Assembly: GCF_007004545.3 (NCBI RefSeq)
Contig: NZ_CP045503.2
Span: forward strand, 2,512,501-2,576,500
Length of the DNA: 64,000 nt
Source: Shewanella eurypsychrophilus
GTDB lineage: Bacteria; Pseudomonadota; Gammaproteobacteria; Enterobacterales; Shewanellaceae
Direction of reading: 5' to 3'
The notes beneath the pieces are model-generated. The model was not told the origin of the DNA. It saw only the letters and a program-made list of their open reading frames with translations, and ran no database searches. Both the position numbers and the translations under genes were made by a program. Shown piece after piece: positions 7,431-15,732 of the stretch (its first letter is position 1; each line of letters begins with the position of its first letter).

Positions 7431-9176
7431 ATGTTAGATAATTGGAGAGGGCAAGTGATACATCCTAATAAACATTATTTACTCTTTGTGCTATTTATCT
7501 TCTTAGTGTTTATCAGTTTCACTGTTACCGCAGAGTTTAAGCCTAAGTCAAATGCTGCTAAGCATTGGGTTAATAATGAGTTCCAGCCATCAACTTTGAC
7601 TGTAGATGAGCAGATGCAAGAGATGGCCTGGTTTACATCGGCCAGTCAACCATTTGTGGGCATGAAAATCCGTGTGGTGTCCGAGCGAATTGCGACCCAT
7701 TGGTATGAGGCCAGTACGTTGGCAAAGGCTTTTTATGAGATCACTGGTATTCATGTTGTGCATGAATTAACTGGTGAAGATGATGTGATCAAGAAGTTGT
7801 CTGCACAGATCATGACCCAGCAAAATCTCTATGATGCTTATATCAATGACAGCGACTTGATAGGGACTCACTTTAGATCCAATGCGGTGGTTTCTCTGTC
7901 TGATTTCATGAAATTAGAGGGAGAAAGTGTCACCTTACCTACGTTAGATCTACAGGACTTTATCGGACTTAAATTTACCACTGGCCCCGATGGTCACTTG
8001 TATCAGTTACCTGATCAGCAGTTTGCCAACCTCTACTGGTATCGCCATGATTGGTTCAATCGAAAAGATTTCCAGAAACGATTCAGATCCCGTTATGGCT
8101 ATGAGCTTGGGGTGCCACAAAACTGGCAGGCTTATGAAGATATCGCTGAGTTTTTCAGTGAAGATATTAAGGAGATTGATGGCGAACGTATTTATGGTCA
8201 TATGGATTATGCTAAAACAGATCCCTCTCTGGGTTGGCGTATGTCCGATGCTTGGCTTTCCATGGCTGGAGTGGGAGATAAAGGGTTACCCAATGGTTTA
8301 CCTGTCGATGAGTGGGGAATACGCGTAGAAGGATGCCACCCGGTCGGAGCCAGCGTTGAGCGAGGTGGGGCGTTAAATGGTCCGGCGGCAGTCTATGCGG
8401 TGGATAAGTTCATCTATTGGTTAAACCGATTCGCACCAGAAGAGTCGATTCACCTCAACTTTACTCAGGCCGGAGAGTGGCCAGGAAAAGGGCTAATCGC
8501 CCAACAGATCTTCTGGTATACGGCATTTGTTGCCGATCTAACGAATCCTAGCTTGCCTGTCGTTAATCAAGATGGCACCCCAAAATGGCGCGTGGCACCA
8601 TCGCCTGTCGGCAAGTATTGGCAGGCAGGAATGAAATCTGGTTATCAGGATGCGGGCTCATGGACGTTACTTAAATCGACACCTCTGAAGCGCCAACAGG
8701 CGGCCTGGCTCTATGCTCAGTTCGTCGTCTCGAAAACGGTGTCATTAAAGAAGACCTTAGTGGGGCTAACGCCTATTAGGCGATCCGATATAGAGTCTGA
8801 AGTGATGACGCAGCGAGCCCCTTATCTCGGCGGTTTGGTAGAGTTTTATCGCAGCCGAGGTCGTGACGTATGGACGCCAACCGGTACCAATGTGCCGGAT
8901 TATCCTGGGCTCGCTAATTATTGGTGGCAATATATCTCCTTGATCATAGAGGGTAAGGTTACCACTCAGAAAGGCATGGATAATTTTGCCGCCGCGGTTG
9001 ATGAGCGATTAGCATTAATCGCCGATAATAATGGAATGAGCTGCGAGCCTAAGTTAAACCCTAAATCGACACGTGAATTCTGGCTTGAAAAAACAGGATC
9101 GCCTAAGCAAAAAATACTCCAGCAGCCCAAGGGAAGAACCCTTCAATATGAGGAGGCAATTAATGTGTGGCAATAA
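7431..9176 (+). CDS. Periplasmic solute-binding protein, family 1, GlpV-like
   Basis: A 581-residue exported binding protein. A signal peptide ends near SFTVTA. The text is strikingly like the rhizobial glycerol ABC transporter binding protein GlpV as I recall it: PSTLTVDEQMQEM, NLYDAYINDSDLIGTH, FTTGPDGHLYQLPDQQFANL, QIFWYTAF, KTVSLKKTLVGLTPI and TPTGTNVPDYPGLANYWW. By analogy it would bind glycerol or a related polyol. No permease or ATPase gene is nearby; the next gene, overlapping by 14 bases, encodes another binding protein. ATG 7431 is given as start, but GTG 7455 has a much better ribosome binding site (GGAGAGG at 7444-7450) and leaves a clean signal peptide. Likely controlled by the divergent LysR gene. 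Confidence 0.85.
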   Translation: MLDNWRGQVIHPNKHYLLFVLFIFLVFISFTVTAEFKPKSNAAKHWVNNEFQPSTLTVDEQMQEMAWFTSASQPFVGMKIRVVSERIATHWYEASTLAKAFYEITGIHVVHELTGEDDVIKKLSAQIMTQQNLYDAYINDSDLIGTHFRSNAVVSLSDFMKLEGESVTLPTLDLQDFIGLKFTTGPDGHLYQLPDQQFANLYWYRHDWFNRKDFQKRFRSRYGYELGVPQNWQAYEDIAEFFSEDIKEIDGERIYGHMDYAKTDPSLGWRMSDAWLSMAGVGDKGLPNGLPVDEWGIRVEGCHPVGASVERGGALNGPAAVYAVDKFIYWLNRFAPEESIHLNFTQAGEWPGKGLIAQQIFWYTAFVADLTNPSLPVVNQDGTPKWRVAPSPVGKYWQAGMKSGYQDAGSWTLLKSTPLKRQQAAWLYAQFVVSKTVSLKKTLVGLTPIRRSDIESEVMTQRAPYLGGLVEFYRSRGRDVWTPTGTNVPDYPGLANYWWQYISLIIEGKVTTQKGMDNFAAAVDERLALIADNNGMSCEPKLNPKSTREFWLEKTGSPKQKILQQPKGRTLQYEEAINVWQ

Positions 9177-9903
9177 TGGGAGATATGGTCTTCTCACTAG
9201 TGTGCTTATCATCATGTCACTGACTGTGACCCAACTAAGGGCTGAAACTTTGCAGATCCTCACCTATGAGGAGTCTCCCTTCGCCTTAAGAGTTGGAAAG
9301 ACGCATAAGGGGCTGTTGGTTGACATGTTAAAGGAGCTATTTTCCCGTACCGATCTTCAATATGAACTTAAGTTTATTCCACTTAAACGAGCCATCATTA
9401 CCACAGAAAGGATGCCGGGTCATTGCGTGCTTCCCGTTGGTCGCAGTCAAGAGAGGGAAGCGAGTTTTCACTGGATAAGTCCAGTGCTGGTATCTCGTTA
9501 CGGCCTCTATAGCCGAGATGATGTCATCATTCCCCTAACCACACTCAGTGATGCTAAACCTTATACAATTGGGAGTTTTCTGGGCAGTGGCATAGGCGAA
9601 TACCTCACCGATCTTGGCTTCGATGTCGACCTTGCATCTGTGAGTGCACAAAATTTACGTAAGCTTAAGCGCTCCAGGATTGAACTCTGGGCGGCTGAAT
9701 TGATCAGTGCCCGGGAGCAGATGCAGAAACAGGCGATTAACTTTGGTGCTCCCGAGCTTATCTTCTACACCTCATTACGTGCAATGGCATGCAATCGTGA
9801 GATGTCTCTAGAGACAACATTGAAGCTGGAACAGGCGTTGACCAGCATGTACCTTGATGGCTATATGAGTGAACTCTATCTTGAATATGGCGTGGAAATA
9901 TAG
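9163..9903 (+). CDS. Periplasmic binding protein, family 3 (amino-acid-type)
   Basis: ATG 9163 is chosen because AGGAGG (9151-9156) lies six bases before it; the frame is open further upstream, to ATG 9073 and 9148, inside the previous gene. The 246-residue product begins with a signal peptide (LLTSVLIIMSLTVTQLRA) and continues as an SBP_bac_3 fold: LQILTYEESPFALRV, GLLVDMLKELFSRTDLQYEL, FIPLKRAIITTERMPGHC and a C-terminal helix. Such proteins bind amino acids or similar small solutes; many stand-alone Shewanella and Vibrio members have no transporter. The 14-base overlap with the GlpV-like gene shows they are co-expressed. Ligand unknown. Confidence 0.8.
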   Translation: MCGNNGRYGLLTSVLIIMSLTVTQLRAETLQILTYEESPFALRVGKTHKGLLVDMLKELFSRTDLQYELKFIPLKRAIITTERMPGHCVLPVGRSQEREASFHWISPVLVSRYGLYSRDDVIIPLTTLSDAKPYTIGSFLGSGIGEYLTDLGFDVDLASVSAQNLRKLKRSRIELWAAELISAREQMQKQAINFGAPELIFYTSLRAMACNREMSLETTLKLEQALTSMYLDGYMSELYLEYGVEI

Positions 9904-9983
9904 GACTAAATATAGGGTTTATCGCTTAATACTCAGTCCATAGATACTCAGGCCACAGGTATTATGTGGCCGGAGTTTAATCA

Positions 9984-10994
9984 TCAGACGTTCTTACTCA
10001 GTTGGTCCATTATGTTGCGGTTGAGGTAATCGCTGAAATCATCACCGTGGTTTTGTAACATCTTGGGAAACATGGAGATGGGAGTTAGACCTGGAAAGGT
10101 ATTAATCTCATTGAGAAGAATCTCATTGTCCTGGGTGAGAAAGAAGTCGATACGGGACAGATGACTGAGCTTCATTCCCTTAAATATCTTGACTGCATAT
10201 TCACGGATCTCTTGGCTGACACTCTCACTGATATCGGCAACCACCTTAGTTTCTGCCTGACTGTTCTCGGCGTACTTTTCCTCGAAGGTGTAGAAGGTGT
10301 TGCTCGCACAGATGATCTCACCAGGCTGAGTCGCAATGACTTCGCCATTGATTTCGTAAACGGCCACTTCTAGCTCTCTGGCTTCAATGGTCTTTTCAAT
10401 GATGACATAGGGTGAATAGGTGAAAGCTTGTTTCAATGACTCAGTTAGCTCTTCTTGGCTGTCTACACGGTAACAACCTACCGAGGACCCTTGTGACGCG
10501 GCTTTGATGAATATAGAGCCCCAAGATACTAAAGCCTGCTTGGCCTGAGTGATGGCGTCATCATTAAATTCATTGAGAAAAATATAGGGGGTATTGGGGA
10601 TCCCAAGCGCCGAGAACCACATTTTTGCGGTGACCTTATTGAAGCAATTACGACTCGCTTCTGAATCGCAACCAAAATAGGGCAAGTTGATCAGCTCGAA
10701 ATAGGACTGAATATCACCCGTTTCTCCCGGGTAACCGTGAATGCAGGGAATGACGTAATCTACTGGCCAAGGTGCTTTATTCGTATCGTCAAAACGGATC
10801 TGCTTGCGGTTGGTCAATTCACAGAGTTCGCCGTCGCTAGTCCGATAATGGCCCTGGGCATCAAGCTCGACTTTCAATAGGTTTATATGGGCAAGTTTGG
10901 CCAGTGAGGCTTCAAAAAATTTGGCTGACATTAGTGATATAGCGTGTTCATCCCCACCGCCACCACATAATAATAGTAGATTCGTTTGGCTCAT
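9984..10994 (-). CDS. ddl: D-alanine--D-alanine ligase
   Basis: An ATP-grasp enzyme that joins two D-alanines in the cytoplasm for peptidoglycan precursor synthesis. ATG 10994 is chosen: the protein then starts [21 protein letters not shown], and GGAGAG lies just upstream. A longer frame from 11075 adds 27 unlike residues. Motifs include [20 protein letters not shown], a [11 protein letters not shown] glycine-rich ATP loop, [14 protein letters not shown] and, near the end, [18 protein letters not shown]. The 336-residue length fits DdlA-type enzymes. It is a single gene, convergent with the binding-protein pair. The 80 bases between the two stops (9904-9983) contain GGCCACAGG...TATGTGGCC, which may form a weak shared terminator. 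Confidence 0.9.
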   Translation of the reverse strand: MSQTNLLLLCGGGGDEHAISLMSAKFFEASLAKLAHINLLKVELDAQGHYRTSDGELCELTNRKQIRFDDTNKAPWPVDYVIPCIHGYPGETGDIQSYFELINLPYFGCDSEASRNCFNKVTAKMWFSALGIPNTPYIFLNEFNDDAITQAKQALVSWGSIFIKAASQGSSVGCYRVDSQEELTESLKQAFTYSPYVIIEKTIEARELEVAVYEINGEVIATQPGEIICASNTFYTFEEKYAENSQAETKVVADISESVSQEIREYAVKIFKGMKLSHLSRIDFFLTQDNEILLNEINTFPGLTPISMFPKMLQNHGDDFSDYLNRNIMDQLSKNV

Positions 10995-11139
10995 TGTCTC
11001 TCCATATCCTGACAGTATTCTCGATTGCAGGCTCACTATGACGCTATGGTTATTTATTGCAACCACAGACACCAAACTTCTGCACTAAGTGATGATTTTC
11101 TATGCTGAGTCGATTTATCTATACTCGAATATCAGCCCC

Positions 11140-11230
11140 CGCAACTTATACTCGTCTTTCCAGCAACTTAATACTTGTCTTTCCAGCAACTTAATACTTG
11201 TCTTTCCCGCAACTTAATACTCGTCATTCC
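11140..11230. repeat. 23-bp tandem repeat array, cluster 1 (4 units)
   Basis: Four units of the form NGCAACTTAATACTNGTCNTTCC run head to tail: 11140-11161 (22 bp), 11162-11184, 11185-11207 and 11208-11230. They lead straight into CGCAATGCTTGTGGGCGG. There are no spacers, so it is not a CRISPR array. Confidence 0.88.
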
Positions 11231-11510
11231 CGCAATGCTTGTGGGCGGAAATCCAGCCCCTTTGATGATTCTTCGAATGAAGGCTGATTACATTTTCTGG
11301 TTTAGCTTTTGGCTGAGTTGGTATTGAGGAGTGTGTTTGAAAGTCGTACTTTCATGTCAACCTAACGCTTCCCAGCGGAGGGCTATGTAGACACTTCTGC
11401 GAGTCGCCGCAAGCACATCCCTGTGGGCTCTGCGATGACTTCCATGTCATCGAAGCTCGCAGCCGTATCTACACTTGATTATCTGTCTCTTCGATTTTGA
11501 TTTTGTTGGT
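11211..11510. repeat. Dispersed hairpin-rich repeat, copy 1
   Basis: Starts with the last 23-mer and CGTCATTCCCGC, passes through CTTCGAATGAAGGCTG, TGCGAGTCGCCGCAAG and the dyad GATGACTTCCATGTCATC, and ends near CTACACTTGATTATC. The first 135 bases are almost identical to 13010-13145. It contains several short hairpins and no convincing ORF. Confidence 0.8.
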
Positions 11511-11598
11511 TGAGTCGCTAGATCAGAAATGGCCAAAGTTTGCTAGCCTTGGAATGAAAGCTTAATACATGTTTTTGGTCGTTACTTTTCGTCATTCC

Positions 11599-11667
11599 GG
11601 CAATTCAATACTCATCTTTCCCGCAACTTTATACTCATCTTTCCCACAACTTAATACTCGTCATTCC
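11599..11667. repeat. 23-bp tandem repeat array, cluster 2 (3 units)
   Basis: Three exact 23-base periods (11599-11621, 11622-11644, 11645-11667) with the consensus of cluster 1, again followed by CGCAATGCTTGTGGGCGGG. Confidence 0.88.
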
Positions 11668-12047
11668 CGCAATGCTTGTGGGCGGGAATCTAGCTCTTTG
11701 GTGATTCTTCGAATGAAGACTGATTACATTTTTTGTTCGATTCACTTGGCTTAATTCGTATTGGGATTTGTGATTGAAGGTCGTACCTTCAATGTAACCA
11801 AACGCCTGTCCGGCGAGGAATGTGCAGCTACTTCTGCGGCGCGCTGACTATTGATTTCATAAGAGTTATCCCTATACGCTCTGCGGCTTCACTGATGTGA
11901 ATGGATTCACAAATGCCGTGGAGACATGGATGTCATAGAACGGCCCTGAAGCCGAACTCCGCAGTCGCACCTACACTCGGTTATTTCTCTCTTCGATTGT
12001 GGTTATGGCTAGTGTTCCGTAACTCACTTATGTCCCAAAGTGAGTTA
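11641..12047. repeat. Dispersed hairpin-rich repeat, copy 2
   Basis: Repeats the order seen in copy 1 (ATTCCCGC...GCGGGAAT hairpin, CTTCGAATGAAGACTG, GAAGGTCGTACCTTC dyad, CTGCGGC, CTACACTCGGTTATT) and ends in TAACTCACTT (12020-12029) / AAGTGAGTTA (12038-12047), a 10-bp perfect stem. An inverted relative of its right part lies at 15430-15600. Confidence 0.78.
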
Positions 12048-12222
12048 TAAATTGATATCTCTTGAGGTAAAGCTATTTTCACCTCCCCTTAAAAAGGTAA
12101 TACCACCTTTAATCAGATGGCCAGATTCGTTATATAGCTATACCTCTACCTCTAGGCACTAACTGTGATGGAAGAACAAGTTAACATTGCCGCGTCTCAC
12201 CTAACGCGATACGCTCTGTGAT

Positions 12223-12459
12223 ATGAATGATATATTACTAATAATTATTACTATCGCTGCAGGATTTTTAGGCTTCGGCGCGTTAATCTTTGGAGCTCTT
12301 GGTCTTTATTCTGTTGCCGAGCAAAAAGGTGTACTAGGCATATCAATATATATTGCTTGCTGGTTGTTTCTAGGACCCTTCATAGCGACGATGTCGATAA
12401 TAGCGGGTCTATATCTATTGTTTCAACTCGTAAACGGTTCTAGTGCAAGTACCACCTAG
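12223..12459 (+). CDS. Small hypothetical membrane protein
   Basis: A 78-residue ORF starting MNDILLIIITIAAGFLGFGA with two or three strongly hydrophobic stretches (about residues 3-28 and 38-70) and a short polar tail. Its composition is that of a real membrane protein rather than a random frame. I see no good ribosome binding site before ATG 12223, and I recognise no family. It lies alone between copies of the dispersed repeat, 1.4 kb upstream of the FadD-like gene. It could be a cargo gene of the repeat-rich block or a decayed remnant. Confidence 0.45.
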   Translation: MNDILLIIITIAAGFLGFGALIFGALGLYSVAEQKGVLGISIYIACWLFLGPFIATMSIIAGLYLLFQLVNGSSASTT

Positions 12460-12589
12460 CTCCAAAATAATAGTGCCACCCTCATTAAATAATTGATTAA
12501 TAATGGTTGGCTAAATTTTTTGTTGATTTGCCGCCGCGTTCAACATGCAAATGCGCCAATACGATCATTAAGGCCAATAACATTCTGAC

Positions 12590-12860
12590 CTTAAACAGGC
12601 TGACACAGACACGTTTATGCGCCAAAGTCTGCTAGCCTTCGAATGAAGACTGGTTATTGGCAGCTTTATTTTTGAGTAGTCGTTTGAAGTTCGTTCCTTC
12701 ATTGTAACCTTACGCCTGTTGGCGAGGATTGTGCAGTCTTTATTTTGAGAAGGTTCTGCGAGTCGCAGCAAGTCTATCCATGGAAGCTCTGCCAAATAAT
12801 CACTGATCTGGAAGCTCGCACGCAGCCATATCTACACTTGATTATCTATCTCTTCGATTT
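12590..12860. repeat. Dispersed hairpin-rich repeat, copy 3 (diverged)
   Basis: Contains CTTCGAATGAAGACTGG, GAAGTTCGTTCCTTC, ACGCCTGTTGGCGAGG, CTGCGAGTCGCAGCAAG and CAGCCATATCTACACTTG in the same order as copies 1 and 2, but with more differences and without the ATTCCCGC hairpin at its start. The stretch 12823-13060 is nearly identical to 11460-11700. Confidence 0.7.
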
Positions 12861-12960
12861 TGATTTTGTTGGTTGAGTCGCTAAATCAGAAATGGTCAAA
12901 GTTTGCTAGCCTGGAATGAAAGCTTAATACATGTTTTTGGTCGTTACTTTTCGTTATTCC

Positions 12961-13029
12961 GGCAATTCAATACTCATCTTCCCAGCAACTTTATACTCAT
13001 CTTTCCCGCAACTTAATACTCGTCATTCC
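12961..13029. repeat. 23-bp tandem repeat array, cluster 3 (3 units)
   Basis: Units 12961-12983, 12984-13006 and 13007-13029, almost base for base the same as cluster 2; part of a ~240-bp direct duplication (11460-11700 with 12823-13060). Confidence 0.88.
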
Positions 13030-13420
13030 CGCAATGCTTGTGGGCGGGAATCCAGCCCCCTTTGATGATTCTTCGAATGAAGGCTGATTACATTTTCTGG
13101 TTTAGCTTTTGGCTGAGTTGATATTGAGGAGTGTGTTTGAAGCTCGTTCCTCCATGGTTATCTATCGCCTGTCCGGCGAGATTGTGCACTCTGATTTTAT
13201 AAGAGTACATCTGACCTCCAAGGGCCAATGATACTCCCGGTATCATTATGGCATTCCCTACATCCCTGTAGGTCAAGGAGGGAATGCCAATTTTTGTATG
13301 GAACAAAAATGGCCATGTAGTCTCTGCGGCAGCGTCCATGCTGCCGAAGCTTTCTTTAGCAACAAACCCTGAAGCAAGCATGTGCCACAGTAGAAACTGT
13401 CATGATAATGCAGTAGTTGA
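13010..13420. repeat. Dispersed hairpin-rich repeat, copy 4
   Basis: Begins like copy 1 and then diverges into extra dyads: AATGATAC/GTATCATT at 13227-13247 and TGGCATTCC/GGAATGCCA at 13249-13289, the latter enclosing CTAC/GTAG. It ends roughly 190 bases before the FadD-like gene. The remaining 13421-13610 is AT-rich and shows only a CTACTG/CAGTAG dyad at 13503-13528. Confidence 0.72.
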
Positions 13421-13610
13421 ATGCTTTTTTCATTGTTGAAGAAAGATAGAGTGAAGCGGAGAAGCGATAAAAGCAGGGACGAGTCACACTCCGAGAGATT
13501 AGCTACTGCTAACCCCCTAGAACAGTAGTTAATTCATTGAATTCAGTCTATTGTTTTTATACTAATTAGGTAAATTAATTTACAATAGTGATGTTTAAAC
13601 AACAACATTA

Positions 13611-15287
13611 ATGATGGCTATAATGACAAATGATAAACCGTGGTTAAAACAATATCCTGAGGATGTGCCCACAAGAATAGATTCAAGTATGTATAACAAT
13701 ATCAATGATTTGTTTAAAGAGTCTTTTAGTGCACATGCTAAAAAAGCAGCATATATTAATATGGGACATAGCTTATCCTACCAAGATCTCGAAAATAAAA
13801 GTAACGCTTTTGCTGCTTATCTACAATCTGAACTAAAAATGAAAAAAGGCGAACGAATCGCCTTGATGATGCCTAATTTATTGCAATATCCCATAACTAT
13901 TCTAGGTGCATTAAAAGCAGGGCTCATTATTGTAAATGTTAATCCACTTTATACCCCTCGAGAGTTAAAACATCAATTACGAGACTCTGGGTCCAGTGCT
14001 ATTGTTGCCGTAACAAATTTTGGTAATAACCTTCAGCAAATACTGCATGAGACTAACATTAAGCATGTTATTTTAACCAAAATAGGCGATGAGTTAGCTA
14101 TTCATAAGCGTACATTGGTTAACTTTCTTATCAAACATGTCAAAAAAATAGTGCCTAAATATCATATTACCGACGCTATTTCATTGCGTAGAGCGTTAAC
14201 CGAAGGCAAGAAACTTCCCTTTATTGATCCCCAAATAACAGTAGATGATTTAGCATACCTCCAATATACAGGTGGAACGACGGGTCCTGCGAAAGGGGCA
14301 ATGCTTACTCATAGTAATATTATTTCTAACGTTCTACAGGTTCATGCTCATTTTAGCCCAAGAACCTTATATGATAAGGAATATGCAGTAACCCCACTTC
14401 CGCTTTATCATATTTTTGCCAACTCAGTGAGTATGATGTTTATGCTCTTTCTCGGTGCAACGAATTTACTCATTACCAATCCAAGAGATATAGATGGTTT
14501 CGTAGCAGATTTAAGTAAATATCCATTCACAATGGTTTTTGGTTTAAATACACTTTTTAATGGTCTAAACAATCATGCTGGTTTTCAAGAATTAGATTTT
14601 AGTCACGCTCGTTTTACTATTGCAGGTGGAATGCCGACGCAGAAACATATTGCTGATCGTTGGCTAGAGCTCACTGGAATGCCTGTCATTGAAGGTTATG
14701 GCTTAACTGAATGTTCCCCAGTGGTCGCTGCAGGTACTCATCAACAACAATCATTTATTTCTTCAATTGGTGTTCCTTTACCCAGCACTGAACTCCGTAT
14801 CGTTAATGATAAAAATGAACCTTTAGGTCCCAACCAAATTGGTGAAATTCAAATTAGAGGGCCCCAAGTGATGAAAGGCTATTGGCAACAAGAAGCCGAA
14901 ACCAATACTGTAATGCATGCAGGAGGTTGGTTAAGCTCTGGCGATATAGGAAGAATGGATGACGATGGGATTTTTTATATTGAAGACCGTAAAAAAGATA
15001 TGATTCTAGTTTCGGGATTTAATGTTTTTCCAACTGAAATTGAAGAAGTTGCAACACTTCACCCTCACATCCTTGAAGCTGCGGCCATTGGCATTCCTGA
15101 TGACGCCACAGGAGAAAAAGTTAAATTATTTATTGTACGCAAAGGTAATGTGACGGTTGATGAGATAAAAAAACATTGTAGAAAATATCTTACCGGTTAT
15201 AAAAACCCAAGGATAATCGAATTTAGAGATGAATTGCCAAAATCAAATGTTGGGAAGATCTTACGTCGAGAATTGCGAGATTCATAG
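13611..15287 (+). CDS. fadD: Long-chain fatty acid--CoA ligase (FadD paralogue)
   Basis: A 558-residue member of the acyl-CoA synthetase (ANL) superfamily that activates fatty acids with ATP and CoA. It follows E. coli FadD closely over its length (561 residues): MMPNLLQYPITILGALKAG, NVNPLYTPRELKHQLRDSG, the P-loop YTGGTTGPAKGAMLTH, GYGLTECSP, DRKKDMILVSGFNVFPTEIE and the catalytic lysine in PKSNVGKILRREL. ATG 13611 is given; ATG 13623 (MTNDKPWLKQYP) aligns better with FadD's start, and neither has a clear ribosome binding site. The gene looks distinctly richer in A and T than its neighbours and stands alone between repeat copies, so it is probably a second, transferred or relocated fadD-like gene. 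Confidence 0.9.
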   Translation: MMAIMTNDKPWLKQYPEDVPTRIDSSMYNNINDLFKESFSAHAKKAAYINMGHSLSYQDLENKSNAFAAYLQSELKMKKGERIALMMPNLLQYPITILGALKAGLIIVNVNPLYTPRELKHQLRDSGSSAIVAVTNFGNNLQQILHETNIKHVILTKIGDELAIHKRTLVNFLIKHVKKIVPKYHITDAISLRRALTEGKKLPFIDPQITVDDLAYLQYTGGTTGPAKGAMLTHSNIISNVLQVHAHFSPRTLYDKEYAVTPLPLYHIFANSVSMMFMLFLGATNLLITNPRDIDGFVADLSKYPFTMVFGLNTLFNGLNNHAGFQELDFSHARFTIAGGMPTQKHIADRWLELTGMPVIEGYGLTECSPVVAAGTHQQQSFISSIGVPLPSTELRIVNDKNEPLGPNQIGEIQIRGPQVMKGYWQQEAETNTVMHAGGWLSSGDIGRMDDDGIFYIEDRKKDMILVSGFNVFPTEIEEVATLHPHILEAAAIGIPDDATGEKVKLFIVRKGNVTVDEIKKHCRKYLTGYKNPRIIEFRDELPKSNVGKILRRELRDS

Positions 15288-15429
15288 GAGCTATTGCTGA
15301 CGTCTTAAGGATAACCAACATATTTGGCATAGATAAAGGAGATAAAGGGGTAAGAGCGAATTAGGGGGGTTAGATAAACTAAGATACTTTTTCTAATCAA
15401 TGTCAGGCTTATTCGACTCAATGATCTAA

Positions 15430-15600
15430 AACGTTTTTGTCCAAAAGTGAGTTACTAACAGTAAACCCCAATCGTAGAGATGAATAATCAGGTGTAGATG
15501 CAGCTGAGAGCTTCGATGACATGGATGTCATCGCAGAGACTACAGGGATTGTACTTGCGGCGGCTCACAGAGGTATCTGCACATTAGCCTGCTGCAGGCA
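15430..15600 (-). repeat. Dispersed hairpin-rich repeat, copy 5 (inverted)
   Basis: Read on the minus strand this gives CTCTGCGATGACATCCATG, GTCATCGAAGCTCTCAG, CATCTACACCTGATTATTC and then TAGTAACTCACTTTTGGAC, matching the right part of copies 1 and 2 (to 12035). Thus inverted relatives lie on both sides of the block that holds the small membrane gene and the FadD-like gene. The rest of 15288-15732 shows no gene. Confidence 0.72.
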
Positions 15601-15732
15601 ATAAACACCAATGAAGCTTTGGTACTCAGTAAACTAACCAAGTATCAAACCAGCCAAATGAACCCTACTCAAAGAATATTTAAGTAACTTGTTATCCGAC
15701 AAGCACAAAAAAATAGGACTGGCACATCTTTA

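Noticed and set aside
11140..11230. CRISPR array
   Set aside because: The 23-bp units are adjacent with no variable spacers, and no cas genes are present.
11569..11754. 61-codon plus-strand ORF
   Set aside because: It translates the 23-bp tandem repeats and the adjoining hairpin; the frame is not kept in the other copies.
12568..12795. 75-codon minus-strand ORF
   Set aside because: Lies within the diverged repeat copy 3, with no recognisable domain or ribosome binding site.
13088..13381. 97-codon minus-strand ORF in repeat copy 4
   Set aside because: It runs through palindromic repeat DNA shared with other non-coding copies and has no family resemblance.
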